64,000 bases of DNA, taken from the NCBI GenBank assembly GCA_016742215.1, contig JACVCC010000002.1:186001-250000 (forward strand), read 5' to 3'. Within the stretch, counting starts at the first letter, position 1. Each line of letters begins with the position of its first letter. Under the pieces are notes generated by a model. That model did not search any database. It saw only the letters and a list, made by a program, of their open reading frames with translations, and was not told the origin of the DNA. Shown here in pieces: positions 9,769 to 18,424 of this stretch. Source of the stretch: Brevundimonas sp. (GTDB lineage: Bacteria > Pseudomonadota > Alphaproteobacteria > Caulobacterales > Caulobacteraceae). Position numbers and translations under genes: made by a program.

Positions 9769-10653
9769 TTACGCGTCGACGAGATTCCGTTCCTCGGCGG
9801 CGGCGCGCATGGCCTTCTGGAGCTTCTCGAAGGCGCGCACCTCGATCTGGCGGACGCGCTCGCGAGAGACGCCGTACTGGCCGGCGAGTTCTTCCAGAGT
9901 GACCGGATCGTCCTTGAGGCGACGTTCGGTGAGGATGTGCTTCTCGCGATCGGTCAGCTCTTCCATGGCTTCCTGCAGCAGGCCCATGCGAAGCGACTTT
10001 TCCTCGTTCTCGGCCAGAGCCGTCTCCTGTGAGACGGCATCGTCGTCGGCAAGCCAATCCTGCCATTCGCTTTCGCCGTCGGCGCGCAGCGGGGCGTTCA
10101 GCGAGGCGTCGCCGCCGAGGCGACGGTTCATGCTGATGACGTCCTCGTGGGTCACGCCCAGCTTGGTGGCGATGGCCTCAACGTGCTCCGGATGCAGATC
10201 GCCTTCCTCGAAGGCCGAAATCTGGCTCTTGGCCTTGCGAAGGTTGAAGAACAGCTTCTTCTGCGCGGCGGTGGTGCCCATCTTCACGAGCGACCAGCTG
10301 CGCAGGATGTATTCCTGAATGGACGCGCGAATCCACCACATGGCGTAGGTCGCCAGGCGGAAGCCCTTGTCCGGATCGAATTTCTTGACCGCCTGCATCA
10401 GGCCCACGTTGCCCTCGGAGATCACCTCGCCGATCGGCAGGCCGTAGCCGCGATAACCCATGGCGATCTTTGCCACGAGGCGCAGGTGAGAGGTCACGAG
10501 GCGGTGCGCGGCCTCGGGGTCCTGGTGTTCCGTCCAGCGCTTGGCGAGCATGAACTCCTCGTCCTTCGCCAACATCGGGAACTTGCGGATTTCGGTCAGG
10601 TATCGCGACAGTCCCTGTTCAGGCGACATCACCGCGAGCGTGCTATTTGCCAT
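9769..10653 (-). CDS. rpoH: heat-shock RNA polymerase sigma factor (sigma-32)
   Basis: This 294-residue sigma-70 family protein has region 2 (RLVTSHLRLVAKIAMGYRGYG and DKGFRLATYAMWWIRA), a region 3, and a region 4 helix-turn-helix ending SRERVRQIEVRAFEKL. The segment just after region 2, with SLVKMGTTAAQKKLFFNLRK, is the RpoH box that separates RpoH from housekeeping sigma factors. It directs transcription of chaperones and proteases. I chose the ATG at 10653, preceded by a strong GGAGGGA site. A long leader of about 170 bases separates the likely promoter from this start. Confidence 0.95.
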   Translation of the reverse strand: MANSTLAVMSPEQGLSRYLTEIRKFPMLAKDEEFMLAKRWTEHQDPEAAHRLVTSHLRLVAKIAMGYRGYGLPIGEVISEGNVGLMQAVKKFDPDKGFRLATYAMWWIRASIQEYILRSWSLVKMGTTAAQKKLFFNLRKAKSQISAFEEGDLHPEHVEAIATKLGVTHEDVISMNRRLGGDASLNAPLRADGESEWQDWLADDDAVSQETALAENEEKSLRMGLLQEAMEELTDREKHILTERRLKDDPVTLEELAGQYGVSRERVRQIEVRAFEKLQKAMRAAAEERNLVDA

Positions 10654-10831
10654 CAGTCTGGTCCCTCCGACCGTATTCAACGAGCGGGTCCAACGGAAAT
10701 GGCCACCCAATGTGCGCCATCGCCTCACCCCTCAACCGATGAGATAGGGTCGGGTTTCCGTCTTTGTCAGAGGCGGATCGTCACACGAAAGCGTGACCGT
10801 TGCCCCGGCGCCACTGCACCGAACGAGGGAG

Positions 10832-10860
10832 TATATAGCGGATAGTCAGTTCTGAATCAA
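10832..10860 (-). promoter_or_regulatory. likely vegetative promoter of rpoH
   Basis: Reading the minus strand, TTGATT (10860-10855) and TATATA (10837-10832) are separated by 17 bases, a good housekeeping-type promoter. The start point would be near 10825. The transcript leader would be about 170 bases and holds a small inverted repeat around 10789-10807 (GTCAC...GTGAC). I did not see a convincing sigma-32 promoter closer to the gene. Confidence 0.6.
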
Positions 10861-10866
10861 GACGGA

Positions 10867-11184
10867 CTACTGGAGCCCGAGAATCTGGCGATAGGTCGGA
10901 TGCACGACGTCGGCGTGCTCAGGGTGCTTCTGGAAGTATGCGGAGAAGAACGGACAGACCGGAAGGATCACGAGGCCCCGGGCCCGGGCGTCGGCGATGA
11001 CATGCTTCGCAAGGCGGCTGGCGAGGCCCTGACCTTCCAGCGGGACCGGGACGAGGGTCTCGGTGATCATCAGATTGGGTTCGGACAGGTTGTAGGTGAC
11101 CACGGCCACCTCGCTTCCGACCTTGAGCTCGTACCGTTTGGCCCCGGCGTTGTCGTGGATTTCGGGGTCGAGGGCGTCAGTCAT
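10867..11184 (-). CDS. GNAT-like N-acetyltransferase, short YjdJ type
   Basis: This 105-residue protein carries the core acetyl-CoA-binding pattern of the small GNAT-like family: a central VPVPLEGQGLASRLAKHVIADAR segment equivalent to the pyrophosphate-binding loop, followed by VCPFFSAYFQKHPE. Proteins of this family are short and have unknown acceptors. The gene ends just outside the rpoH promoter and starts 15 bases after the pseudouridine synthase gene on the same strand, so the two may be co-transcribed. Confidence 0.8.
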   Translation of the reverse strand: MTDALDPEIHDNAGAKRYELKVGSEVAVVTYNLSEPNLMITETLVPVPLEGQGLASRLAKHVIADARARGLVILPVCPFFSAYFQKHPEHADVVHPTYRQILGLQ

Positions 11185-11199
11185 GTTGGTCCTACGGGA

Positions 11200-12219
11200 T
11201 CACAGGGTGGAGAGGAGGGCTTCCAGCGCCAGCATGTCTGTCGGCAGCGGGGTCTCGAAGCGGAGTTCTTCGCCCGTCACTGGGTGAACGAAGCCGAGGA
11301 CAGCAGCGTGGAGCGCCTGCCGGCCAAGACTGGCCTCGGCGATGGCGGCGCGGACGGGCGCGGCGGGGCTGCCTGAGCCATAGACGGGATCGCCGAGGAT
11401 GGGCGCGCCCTTTGAGGCGAGGTGAACCCGGATCTGGTGAGTGCGTCCGGTGTGAAGGGTGCAGGCGACGCGGGCGGCCAGCGGGGCTCCGCCGGCGCGG
11501 GCAGGCTCTCCGAAGGTGGCTTGAACGACATAGTCGGTGATGGCGTTGCGGCCGCCGGACTTGAGCACCGCCATCTTTTTCCGATCAGAGGTCGAGCGGC
11601 CGATCTGCGTATCGATCCGACCTTTCGCGGGAGAGGGCGCGCCGCGGGTCAGGGCGATGTAGGTGCGTTCGATGTCATGCGTCGCGAACAGGGCCGACAG
11701 GCCGGCGTGGGCGCGATCCGTCTTGGCGGCGACCATGACGCCGGACGTGTCCTTGTCGAGCCGGTGGACGATGCCGGGCCGTGCGACGCCGCCGATGCCG
11801 GACAGGCTGTCACCGCAGTGGGCCAGCAGGGCGTTGACCAGGGTGCCGGTTTCGCTGCCGGGGGCCGGGTGGGCAGCCATGCCCGCAGGCTTGTCGATAA
11901 CGATCAGGTCCGCATCCTCGTAGAGCACGGTCAGGGGGATCGCTTCGGGCTGAGGCTCGGCGGGCGCGACCGGAGGCAGGGTGATGGTGTAGAGGCCCGG
12001 CGAGACCTTCGCTGAACCGCTCGAGACAGACTGGCCGTCGCGGGTGATGGCGTCCTCGGCGAGCAGGGCCTGGATGCGTGCACGGGACAGGGTCGGAAAG
12101 GCTTCGGCCAAGGCCTTGTCCAGACGTAGGCCGGAGGTCTCGATCCGTGCTTCCAGCACAGTCGACTCGTCATCTTCGGCAAGGAGAGGTTCGTCCGACA
12201 CGTCCTCATGGTCATGCAT
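11200..12219 (-). CDS. RluA/RluD-family pseudouridine synthase
   Basis: The 339-residue product has an N-terminal S4-like RNA-binding domain (about 28-90, with LRLDKALAEAFPTLSRARIQ) and a catalytic domain containing the diagnostic HRLDKDTSGVMV block, whose Asp is the nucleophile. A GRTHQIRVHLA block follows. Enzymes of this type isomerise uridines in large-subunit rRNA; architecture is closest to RluD, but the exact target sites cannot be read from sequence. I chose the ATG at 12219. The gene is divergent from the DUF2799 lipoprotein gene, with 83 bases between them. Confidence 0.9.
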   Translation of the reverse strand: MHDHEDVSDEPLLAEDDESTVLEARIETSGLRLDKALAEAFPTLSRARIQALLAEDAITRDGQSVSSGSAKVSPGLYTITLPPVAPAEPQPEAIPLTVLYEDADLIVIDKPAGMAAHPAPGSETGTLVNALLAHCGDSLSGIGGVARPGIVHRLDKDTSGVMVAAKTDRAHAGLSALFATHDIERTYIALTRGAPSPAKGRIDTQIGRSTSDRKKMAVLKSGGRNAITDYVVQATFGEPARAGGAPLAARVACTLHTGRTHQIRVHLASKGAPILGDPVYGSGSPAAPVRAAIAEASLGRQALHAAVLGFVHPVTGEELRFETPLPTDMLALEALLSTL

Positions 12220-12302
12220 GACGAACACGGACGCCGTCAAACGCAGCTTGGCCGTTGGCGCGGGTTGATGCAGGCTGGAAACGGTCTTCGGGGGAGGGCG
12301 CG

Positions 12303-12941
12303 ATGCGCACATTTCTGATCGCAGGTCTGGCCGCGGGCGCGCTGTGCGCGCTGGGCAGTTGCGCGAGCATGAGCAAGGAAGAATGCCTGGCCGGGGACTG
12401 GACAGGTCGGGGGTATGCCGATGGCTCGGCCGGAGCGACGCCGAGCCGGCTGGGCGAGCATGCCGACGCCTGCGCGAAGCATGGCGTGGTTCCCGACGAT
12501 GCAGCCTATCGCGGCGGCTGGTCCCAGGGCGTGCTGGTCTATTGCACGCCCGAGCGCGGCTTCGCGGAGGGACGCGAGGGCAACAGCTACGGCGGTGTAT
12601 GTCCGGCGGACCTTGAGGCGCGGTTCGTTCCGGCTTGGGAAGACGGCCGCGTGGTGCACGCAGCGGAGTCAGCGGTCGAAAGCGCACGCAGCACCGTCGA
12701 CAGTCACGGATCAAGGCTGGAAGACCTGGATGACAAGGTCGAGGCCAAGCAGCGTGAGCTGCGCGCCGAGGGGCTGACGGACGAGCAACGCGACGCGATA
12801 CGCAACCGCATCCGCGAGATCCGGCAGGAGCGTGAGAACGAGGAGCGCGACTGGCGGCGGGCGCAGGATGCGCTGGACGAGGCTGAGCGCGAGGAGCGGG
12901 CCGTCCGGCGCCGGTTCGAACGGATCTACGGCGGCTGGTGA
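12303..12941 (+). CDS. DUF2799-type lipoprotein
   Basis: This 212-residue protein has a lipoprotein signal sequence with lipobox LGSC (Cys20), so it should be anchored to a membrane facing the periplasm. The following CLAGDWTGRGYADGSAG block is typical of DUF2799, which has unknown function. The C-terminal half (about 120-205) is a highly charged helix rich in Arg and Glu, likely coiled coil. The ATG at 12303 is preceded by GGGGGAGGG. It converges on fba, with a hairpin overlapping its stop codon. Confidence 0.82.
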   Translation: MRTFLIAGLAAGALCALGSCASMSKEECLAGDWTGRGYADGSAGATPSRLGEHADACAKHGVVPDDAAYRGGWSQGVLVYCTPERGFAEGREGNSYGGVCPADLEARFVPAWEDGRVVHAAESAVESARSTVDSHGSRLEDLDDKVEAKQRELRAEGLTDEQRDAIRNRIREIRQERENEERDWRRAQDALDEAEREERAVRRRFERIYGGW

Positions 12942-12951
12942 GCCGCCGTAG
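12926..12951. terminator. bidirectional hairpin between DUF2799 gene and fba
   Basis: An 11-base perfect stem (CTACGGCGGCT with AGCCGCCGTAG) has a four-base loop and overlaps the DUF2799 stop codon. A short pyrimidine/T stretch follows on the plus strand. Its position between convergent genes fits a shared terminator. Confidence 0.7.
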
Positions 12952-12964
12952 TCTCATTTCCTGA

Positions 12965-14050
12965 TCAAGCGGCGTTGGCCGCGGCGCCGCCGAAGTGCGG
13001 GTCCAGTTCGCCGGACGCGTAGCGCTTGGCCATTTGCGCGGTCGACAGCGGCTTGATCTTCGAGGCCTGACCCTCGCAGCCGAACTGCTGGTAGCGCTCG
13101 ATGCACAGCTTGCGCATCGCTTCCTTTGCCGGCTTCAGATACGCGCGCGGGTCGAACTCGCCCGGCTTCTCGGCCAGCACCTTGCGGATGGCGCCCGTGA
13201 TGGCCATCCGGTTGTCGGTGTCGATGTTGATCTTGCGCACGCCGTGCTTGATGCCGCGCTGGATTTCCTCGACAGGCACGCCCCAGGTCTGGGGCATCTG
13301 GCCGCCGTACTGGTTGATGATGTCCTGCAGGTCCTGCGGCACCGACGAGGAGCCGTGCATGACCAGATGGGTGTCCGGCAGGCGACGGTGGATTTCCTCG
13401 ATCACGTTCATGGCCAGAACTTCGCCGTCCGGTTTGCGGCTGAACTTGTAGGCGCCGTGGCTGGTGCCCATGGCGATGGCAAGGGCGTCGACCTTGGTCG
13501 CGCGGACGAAGTCGACGGCCTGATCCGGATCGGTCAGCAGGGCGGAGTGGTCCAGCTTGCCCTCGAAGCCGTGGCCGTCCTCAGCCTCGCCCATGCCGGT
13601 TTCAAGCGAGCCCAGCACGCCCAGCTCGCCTTCGACCGAGACGCCGCAGGAGTGGGCCATCTGGGTGACGCGGCGGGTGACGTCGACGTTGTATTCGTAG
13701 CTGGCCGGGGTCTTGGCGTCCTCTTCCAGCGAACCGTCCATCATCACCGAGGTGAAGCCGTACTGGATGGCGGTGGCGCAGGTGGCCGGGCCGTTGCCGT
13801 GGTCCTGGTGCATACAGACCGGGATGTGCGGATAGAGTTCCGCGAGGGCGTCGATCAGCTTGGCCAGAACGATATCGTTGGCGTAGCTGCGGGCGCCGCG
13901 CGAGGCCTGGATGATGACCGGCGCATTGACCTCATGCGCGGCCTCCATGATGGCCAGACCCTGCTCCATGTTGTTGATGTTGTACGCGGGCAGGCCGTAG
14001 CCTTCCTCAGCCGCGTGATCGAGCAGTTGCCGCAGCGTGATGCGCGCCAT
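12965..14050 (-). CDS. fba: class II fructose-bisphosphate aldolase (Calvin-cycle subtype)
   Basis: This 361-residue zinc enzyme reversibly splits fructose 1,6-bisphosphate into two triose phosphates. Recognisable parts are the substrate loop YNINNMEQ, the zinc ligand block [27 protein letters not shown] and HGSSSVPQD. The [13 protein letters not shown] start and overall length match the CbbA-like subgroup common in Alphaproteobacteria. The upstream gap contains a TTGTTACAG element, also found upstream of gap, and the gene lies 117 bases downstream of pgk on the same strand. Confidence 0.95.
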   Translation of the reverse strand: MARITLRQLLDHAAEEGYGLPAYNINNMEQGLAIMEAAHEVNAPVIIQASRGARSYANDIVLAKLIDALAELYPHIPVCMHQDHGNGPATCATAIQYGFTSVMMDGSLEEDAKTPASYEYNVDVTRRVTQMAHSCGVSVEGELGVLGSLETGMGEAEDGHGFEGKLDHSALLTDPDQAVDFVRATKVDALAIAMGTSHGAYKFSRKPDGEVLAMNVIEEIHRRLPDTHLVMHGSSSVPQDLQDIINQYGGQMPQTWGVPVEEIQRGIKHGVRKINIDTDNRMAITGAIRKVLAEKPGEFDPRAYLKPAKEAMRKLCIERYQQFGCEGQASKIKPLSTAQMAKRYASGELDPHFGGAAANAA

Positions 14051-14116
14051 CAGGTATCTCCCAAGCCCTGTTTGTTTTGCGGAACCTCTAGCCCCGCGGT
14101 GCGCCGAAGTCACGCA

Positions 14117-14125
14117 TTGTTACAG
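14117..14125. promoter_or_regulatory. TTGTTACAG element upstream of fba
   Basis: TTGTTACAG on the plus strand lies 67 bases upstream of the fba start. The same nine bases, on the minus strand, lie upstream of gap at 16890-16898. The shared element in front of two glycolytic genes suggests a common regulator site, but only three (partial) copies are seen. Confidence 0.35.
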
Positions 14126-14167
14126 TCGCGGCGCGCCCGGCGGCCGGGCTGTGCCAACGTTGCCACG

Positions 14168-15364
14168 TCAGGCGTTCAGCGCCTCGACGCCGGGCAGGGG
14201 CTTGCCTTCCATCCACTCGAGGAAGGCGCCGCCGGCGGTCGAGACGAAGGTCATGTCGTCGACCACGCCCGCGTGGTGCATGGCCGCGACGGTGTCGCCA
14301 CCGCCGGCTACGGCGATCAGGGCGTTCGCCTTGACCAGTTCGGCCGCGGCCCTCGCCGCCCTGACGGTCGCGGCGTCGAACGGCGGAACCTCGAACACGC
14401 CCAGCGGGCCGTTCCAGATCAGGGTCTTGGACAGGGCCATGGCCTTGATCAGCTTTTCGGCCGTGAGCGGACCGGCGTCGAGGATCTTCTCCTCATCGCC
14501 GATGGGCTCGCGGGCGAGGACAGTGCGGGTCTCTGCGCCCGGCTTGACCTCGGTGGAGACGACCACGTCGATCGGCAGCAGGATCTCGCAGCCCTTGGCC
14601 TCGGCCTCGGCGAGGATGGCGCGGGCGGTGTCGGCCATGTCGCGCTCGGCCAGCGAGCCGCCGATGTCGACACCCTGGGCGTAGAGGAAGGTATTGGCCA
14701 TGCCCCCGCCGATGGCGAGGCGGTCCAGCTTGCCGACTAGGTTCTGCAGCAGGTCCAGCTTGGTCGAGACCTTGGCGCCGCCGACGATGCCGAGCACCGG
14801 CTTCACAGGATTGCCGAGCGCCGCATCCAGCGCTTCCAATTCGCGACGCATGGACTCGCCGGCATAGGCGGGCAGCAGGCGGGCCAGGCCTTCGGTCGAG
14901 GCATGGGCGCGGTGCGCGGCTGAGAAGGCGTCGTTGACGTAGATGTCACCCAGTTCCGCCAGTTGTTTCGCGAAGGCCGGGTCGTTCTTCTCCTCGCCTG
15001 CGTGGAAGCGGACGTTCTCCAGCAGCACCACGCCGCCGGCGTCGAGATCGGCCAGTACGGACTTCGCCTCGTCGCCCACGCAGTCGTCGGCGAAGCGGAC
15101 GGGCCCGCCGACCAGTTGTTCCAGATCATCGACGACGGGCTTCAGGCTCATCGACGGCACGCGCTGGCCCTTCGGACGGTCGAAGTGGGCCAGCAGGGCG
15201 ACCTTGGCGCCTGCGTTGCGCAGCTTCTCGATCGTCGGCAGGGCGACGCGCAGGCGGGTGTCGTCCGTGACCTTGCCGCCCTCCATCGGAACGTTGAAAT
15301 CCACCCGGACCAGAGCGGTCTTGCCGGCGAGGTCGGTGGCGTCGTCGAGGGTGCGGAACGTCAT
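14168..15364 (-). CDS. pgk: phosphoglycerate kinase
   Basis: This 398-residue enzyme transfers phosphate between 1,3-bisphosphoglycerate and ADP. Signatures include the VRVDFNVPM opening, [22 protein letters not shown], the hinge segment with [12 protein letters not shown] and the C-terminal GGGDTVAA nucleotide loop. The ATG overlaps the stop of the upstream membrane-protein gene by four bases (ATGA), so pgk is likely translated together with it. In related genomes gap and pgk are normally adjacent; here a small gene lies between. Confidence 0.96.
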   Translation of the reverse strand: MTFRTLDDATDLAGKTALVRVDFNVPMEGGKVTDDTRLRVALPTIEKLRNAGAKVALLAHFDRPKGQRVPSMSLKPVVDDLEQLVGGPVRFADDCVGDEAKSVLADLDAGGVVLLENVRFHAGEEKNDPAFAKQLAELGDIYVNDAFSAAHRAHASTEGLARLLPAYAGESMRRELEALDAALGNPVKPVLGIVGGAKVSTKLDLLQNLVGKLDRLAIGGGMANTFLYAQGVDIGGSLAERDMADTARAILAEAEAKGCEILLPIDVVVSTEVKPGAETRTVLAREPIGDEEKILDAGPLTAEKLIKAMALSKTLIWNGPLGVFEVPPFDAATVRAARAAAELVKANALIAVAGGGDTVAAMHHAGVVDDMTFVSTAGGAFLEWMEGKPLPGVEALNA

Positions 15365-15783
15365 ATTGGGCTGCCTCCGTTGAGGATGTGGCCGATGAAC
15401 AGCAAGGCGCCATAGACCATCAGCTGAACTTGAAATGCTGCGAGTGGCGCAAAAATCGCGATAGCGCCACGACCGTAATAGGCATGCTCCCGGCTGCCGG
15501 AAACCGCTAAAGCCGCGAGCAGGGCTGGAGCACACCAGAACAGCAGTGAGGCCAGAGGGGCGGGCCAGAGCGCGGTCAGCCAGGGGATCAAGAGGCCTGA
15601 CAGGACTAGCGGCGTCGCAGCGCAGCCTCTCGCGGCAAACGCTCCTGGCTCAGGTTGCTCCGCAGGTCTGCGCCCGAGTAGCCGCCAGACGATGATTCCC
15701 CAGATGGCGAGAGCCAGGGCAGACCATGGCAGGGTGACCAGCGCGGCCTGGAGAAAGCCGGGTATGCCGAGGATCAGCAGCAT
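15361..15783 (-). CDS. small four-helix membrane protein between gap and pgk
   Basis: This 140-residue protein has hydrophobic segments near residues 3-36, 56-70, 76-93 and 108-132, with few charges except [11 protein letters not shown]. No family is recognised. It starts 21 bases after gap and overlaps pgk by four bases, so it is translated within a glycolytic operon. No catalytic motif is visible. It may be an unrelated gene that uses the strong operon promoter, or a membrane partner of central metabolism; sequence alone does not decide. Confidence 0.75.
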   Translation of the reverse strand: MLLILGIPGFLQAALVTLPWSALALAIWGIIVWRLLGRRPAEQPEPGAFAARGCAATPLVLSGLLIPWLTALWPAPLASLLFWCAPALLAALAVSGSREHAYYGRGAIAIFAPLAAFQVQLMVYGALLFIGHILNGGSPI

Positions 15784-15804
15784 ACCCGGGACTCGCCTCG
15801 GTTC

Positions 15805-16812
15805 TTAGAGGAACTTCGCCATCTGCAGGGCGGTGTCGCTCATGCGGGTCGCGAAGCCCCACTCGTTGTCGTACCAGCTCAGCACGCGGGCCAGCTTGCC
15901 GTCGACGACCTGGGTCTGCGGCAGGGCGGCGGTCGACGAGGCGGCGATGTGGTTCAGGTCGGTGGACACGACCGGATCATTGGTCGTGAACAGGACGCCC
16001 TTCATCGGGCCATCGGCGGCCGCCTGCAGCGCGGCGTTGATCTCTTCGACGGTGACCTCGCGACCGGCGACGACCTTCAGGTCGACGACCGAGACGTTCG
16101 GGGTCGGGACGCGGATCGACGAGCCGTCCAGCTTGCCCTTCAGTTCCGGCAGCACCAGGCCCAGGGCCTTTGCGGCGCCGGTCGAGGTCGGGATCATGGA
16201 CAGGGCGGCGGCGCGGCCGCGGTACAGATCCTTGTGCATCGTATCCAGCGTCGGCTGGTCGCCGGTGTAGGCATGGATGGTGGTCATATAGCCACGCTCG
16301 ATGCCGAACAGGTCGTTCAGCACCTTGGCCACCGGGGCGAGGGCGTTGGTGGTGCACGAGCCGTTCGAGACGACGATGTCGTCGGCGGTCAGGGTCTCGT
16401 GGTTGACCTTGAAGACGATGGTCTTGTCGGCGTTATCGGCCGGGGCCGAGACCAGGACGCGCTTGGCGCCGGCCTTCAGGTGGGCCGAAGCCTTGTCCTT
16501 CGAGGTGAAGATGCCGGTGCATTCGAACGCGATATCGACGTTCAGGTCCTTGTGCGGCAGGTTGGCCGGGTCGCGCTCGGCGGTCACCTTGATCTTGCCC
16601 ATGCCGACGTCGATCCAGTCGTCGCCGTGCTCGACCGTGCCGGGGAAGCGGCCGTGGACCGAATCGTACTTCAGGAGGTGGGCGTTGGTGGACACCGGGC
16701 CCAGATCGTTGATCGCCACCACCTCGATGTCGCGACGGCCATGCTCGACGATCGAACGGAGGACAAGGCGGCCGATACGGCCAAAGCCATTGATGGCGAC
16801 GCGGACGGTCAT
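15805..16812 (-). CDS. gap: glyceraldehyde-3-phosphate dehydrogenase, type I
   Basis: This 335-residue enzyme oxidises glyceraldehyde 3-phosphate to 1,3-bisphosphoglycerate. The NAD site GFGRIGR is at residues 9-15, the coenzyme-specificity aspartate at D36 (AINDLG), the active-site Cys at C153 (SNGSCTTNALAP) and the C-terminal SWYDNEWGF block is present. Asp at 36 favours NAD over NADP. I chose the ATG at 16812 to give the standard MTVRVAINGFG start. It heads the gap, membrane protein, pgk unit. Confidence 0.96.
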   Translation of the reverse strand: MTVRVAINGFGRIGRLVLRSIVEHGRRDIEVVAINDLGPVSTNAHLLKYDSVHGRFPGTVEHGDDWIDVGMGKIKVTAERDPANLPHKDLNVDIAFECTGIFTSKDKASAHLKAGAKRVLVSAPADNADKTIVFKVNHETLTADDIVVSNGSCTTNALAPVAKVLNDLFGIERGYMTTIHAYTGDQPTLDTMHKDLYRGRAAALSMIPTSTGAAKALGLVLPELKGKLDGSSIRVPTPNVSVVDLKVVAGREVTVEEINAALQAAADGPMKGVLFTTNDPVVSTDLNHIAASSTAALPQTQVVDGKLARVLSWYDNEWGFATRMSDTALQMAKFL

Positions 16813-16867
16813 GAGGCGGGCTCCCTGGAAGCGCGATGTGGATTGTCGGCGCTTCAATGGAACCGGG

Positions 16868-16887
16868 CGCGCGGGGATTCAACCCCG
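16868..16887. other. G/C-rich hairpin in the gap leader
   Basis: GCGGGG and CCCCGC form a hairpin around an ATTCAA loop, between the histidine kinase stop codon and gap. It lacks a T-run. It could end the kinase transcript or act in the gap leader. Confidence 0.4.
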
Positions 16888-16889
16888 CA

Positions 16890-16916
16890 CCTGTAACAAG
16901 CCGTGATCAACTGTAA
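16890..16916 (-). promoter_or_regulatory. paired GTTACAG direct repeats upstream of gap
   Basis: On the minus strand GTTACAG occurs at 16916-16910 and again, as TTGTTACAG, at 16898-16890, exactly 20 bases apart (about two helical turns). The nine-base form also occurs upstream of fba. Spacing and repetition fit a dimeric regulator or promoter elements. The protein that binds is unknown. Confidence 0.4.
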
Positions 16917-16927
16917 CGCTGTGGCGT

Positions 16928-18424
16928 TCAGTTGCGATGCAGAGGCAGGGTCAGTCGCGCAGTCAAACCGCCCTCGGCGCGCCGGGACAGGGTAACGTCG
17001 CCGTTGTGGGCGCGGGCGGCCTGACGGGCGATGGTAAGGCCGAGACCGGCGCCGCCGGTCTCGCGATTGCGCGACCGCTCGGCCCGATGGAAGGGCTCGA
17101 ACACGGTCTCCAGCTCGTCGTCCGGCAGGCCGGGACCGTCGTCCTCGATCGTGACCGTGGCTCGTCCATCGGCGACGAAGGCTTTCACCCGCGCAACGCC
17201 GCCATACTGGATCGCATTGCCGATCAGATTGGCGAGGGCCCGGCGCAGGGCCGCAGGGTCGGACAGCACCGGCAGCTCGCCGCCGCCATCGAATGTCACG
17301 GGTGCGCCGGTTTCAACGAAGCCCGCGGCGCAGTCCGCGGCGAGAGCGTCCAGATCCAGCAACTCCCGGCGCTCCGGCGTAGTCTCGCCGCGCACGAAAG
17401 CCATGGCCTGGGCGATCAGGGCGTCCATCTCCTCGATGTCCGAGACCATCCTGTCTCGCACTGTCTCTGGCGCCTGTTCCGCACGGAAGCGCAAGCGGGT
17501 CAGGGGCGTGCGCAGGTCGTGGGCGATCGCCGCCACGGTCTGGGTGCGTTGACGCATGTGATTGCGCAGCGAGGACTGCATGTCGTTGAAGGCGTCGATG
17601 GCGGTGCGCACCTCGCGCGGACCGGACGGCGCCAGCGGATCGGTTTCCGGGTTGGCGCCCAGCCGCTGGGCAGCGTCGGCGAACACCCGGATCGGCCGGG
17701 TCAGCCGCCGGGCCATCCACCACACGAGCGGCGCCAGCAGGACGGCCGAGATCGCCAGGGCGATCAGCAGGTTCTTCTGCCAGGGCGATAGCAGGCTGCG
17801 GGGAGGTTCAACCACGGCCCAGCGCCCATCGGGCATCTGAACGGCGGCGGTGAAGGGAGCGAAGGTCAGGCGGTCGGCCAGGATGGTGAACTGTTGGACC
17901 GACGAATTCATCTGAACGCCGGGGGCGCCGCGTCGCTGCAACCGGAACTCGGCCACTCCTTGCCGGGTAACCGTGACGTTCTGCGGACCGGCATCCCTCG
18001 TCTCGGGCGCCTGCCCGGGTTCCGGGCGAACGAAGACGTGGGATCGGGTGGGGAAGGGGAGTGGGGCGGTCTCTCCCCGGCGACGGGGCTCCGGGCGATG
18101 GACCGAGACCTGGATATGTTTCTCGGCGCCGTCCAGCCGCTGCGCCAGGGCGCCCGTCAGCACCATGGCGATCGGATCTCCGGCGTCTCTCTCGTTCACG
18201 GGCGGCGGCCTGTCCGTGATCCGTCTACGAAGCGGCCGGCCGTCATTGGTCTCGGCCGGTTCACCCTTCAGCGCTCGCGCCGCGGCGTCGATGCTGAACC
18301 CGGCCGGACGGGGTTCGGGCGCCAGCAGGATCACCCCGAACGCTACAGCCTGGGACATGATCACAGCCGCGGCGGCCAGTGCGGCGACCTGGAACAGGAC
18401 GGGGAAGGACGTGGGACGCTTCAA
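16928..18424 (-). CDS. membrane sensor histidine kinase
   Basis: The 498-residue product has a first membrane segment at residues about 12-35, a periplasmic sensor region (36-217, Pro- and Arg-rich), a second membrane segment (218-238), a HAMP linker (about 238-292), a phospho-acceptor His302 in AIAHDLRTPLTRLRF, and a catalytic ATPase domain with NLIGNAIQYGG, DDGPGLP and GGAGLGLTIARQ. The start is a TTG that overlaps the response-regulator stop (TTGA), so the pair is coupled. No ligand can be inferred. The ATG alternatives would remove the first membrane helix. Confidence 0.9.
   Translation of the reverse strand: MKRPTSFPVLFQVAALAAAAVIMSQAVAFGVILLAPEPRPAGFSIDAAARALKGEPAETNDGRPLRRRITDRPPPVNERDAGDPIAMVLTGALAQRLDGAEKHIQVSVHRPEPRRRGETAPLPFPTRSHVFVRPEPGQAPETRDAGPQNVTVTRQGVAEFRLQRRGAPGVQMNSSVQQFTILADRLTFAPFTAAVQMPDGRWAVVEPPRSLLSPWQKNLLIALAISAVLLAPLVWWMARRLTRPIRVFADAAQRLGANPETDPLAPSGPREVRTAIDAFNDMQSSLRNHMRQRTQTVAAIAHDLRTPLTRLRFRAEQAPETVRDRMVSDIEEMDALIAQAMAFVRGETTPERRELLDLDALAADCAAGFVETGAPVTFDGGGELPVLSDPAALRRALANLIGNAIQYGGVARVKAFVADGRATVTIEDDGPGLPDDELETVFEPFHRAERSRNRETGGAGLGLTIARQAARAHNGDVTLSRRAEGGLTARLTLPLHRN

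Noticed and set aside
16868..16887. tRNA T-arm-like hairpin upstream of gap
   Set aside because: GGGGTTGAATCCCC resembles a T-arm, but no acceptor, D or anticodon arms fit around it; the upstream bases encode the histidine kinase.
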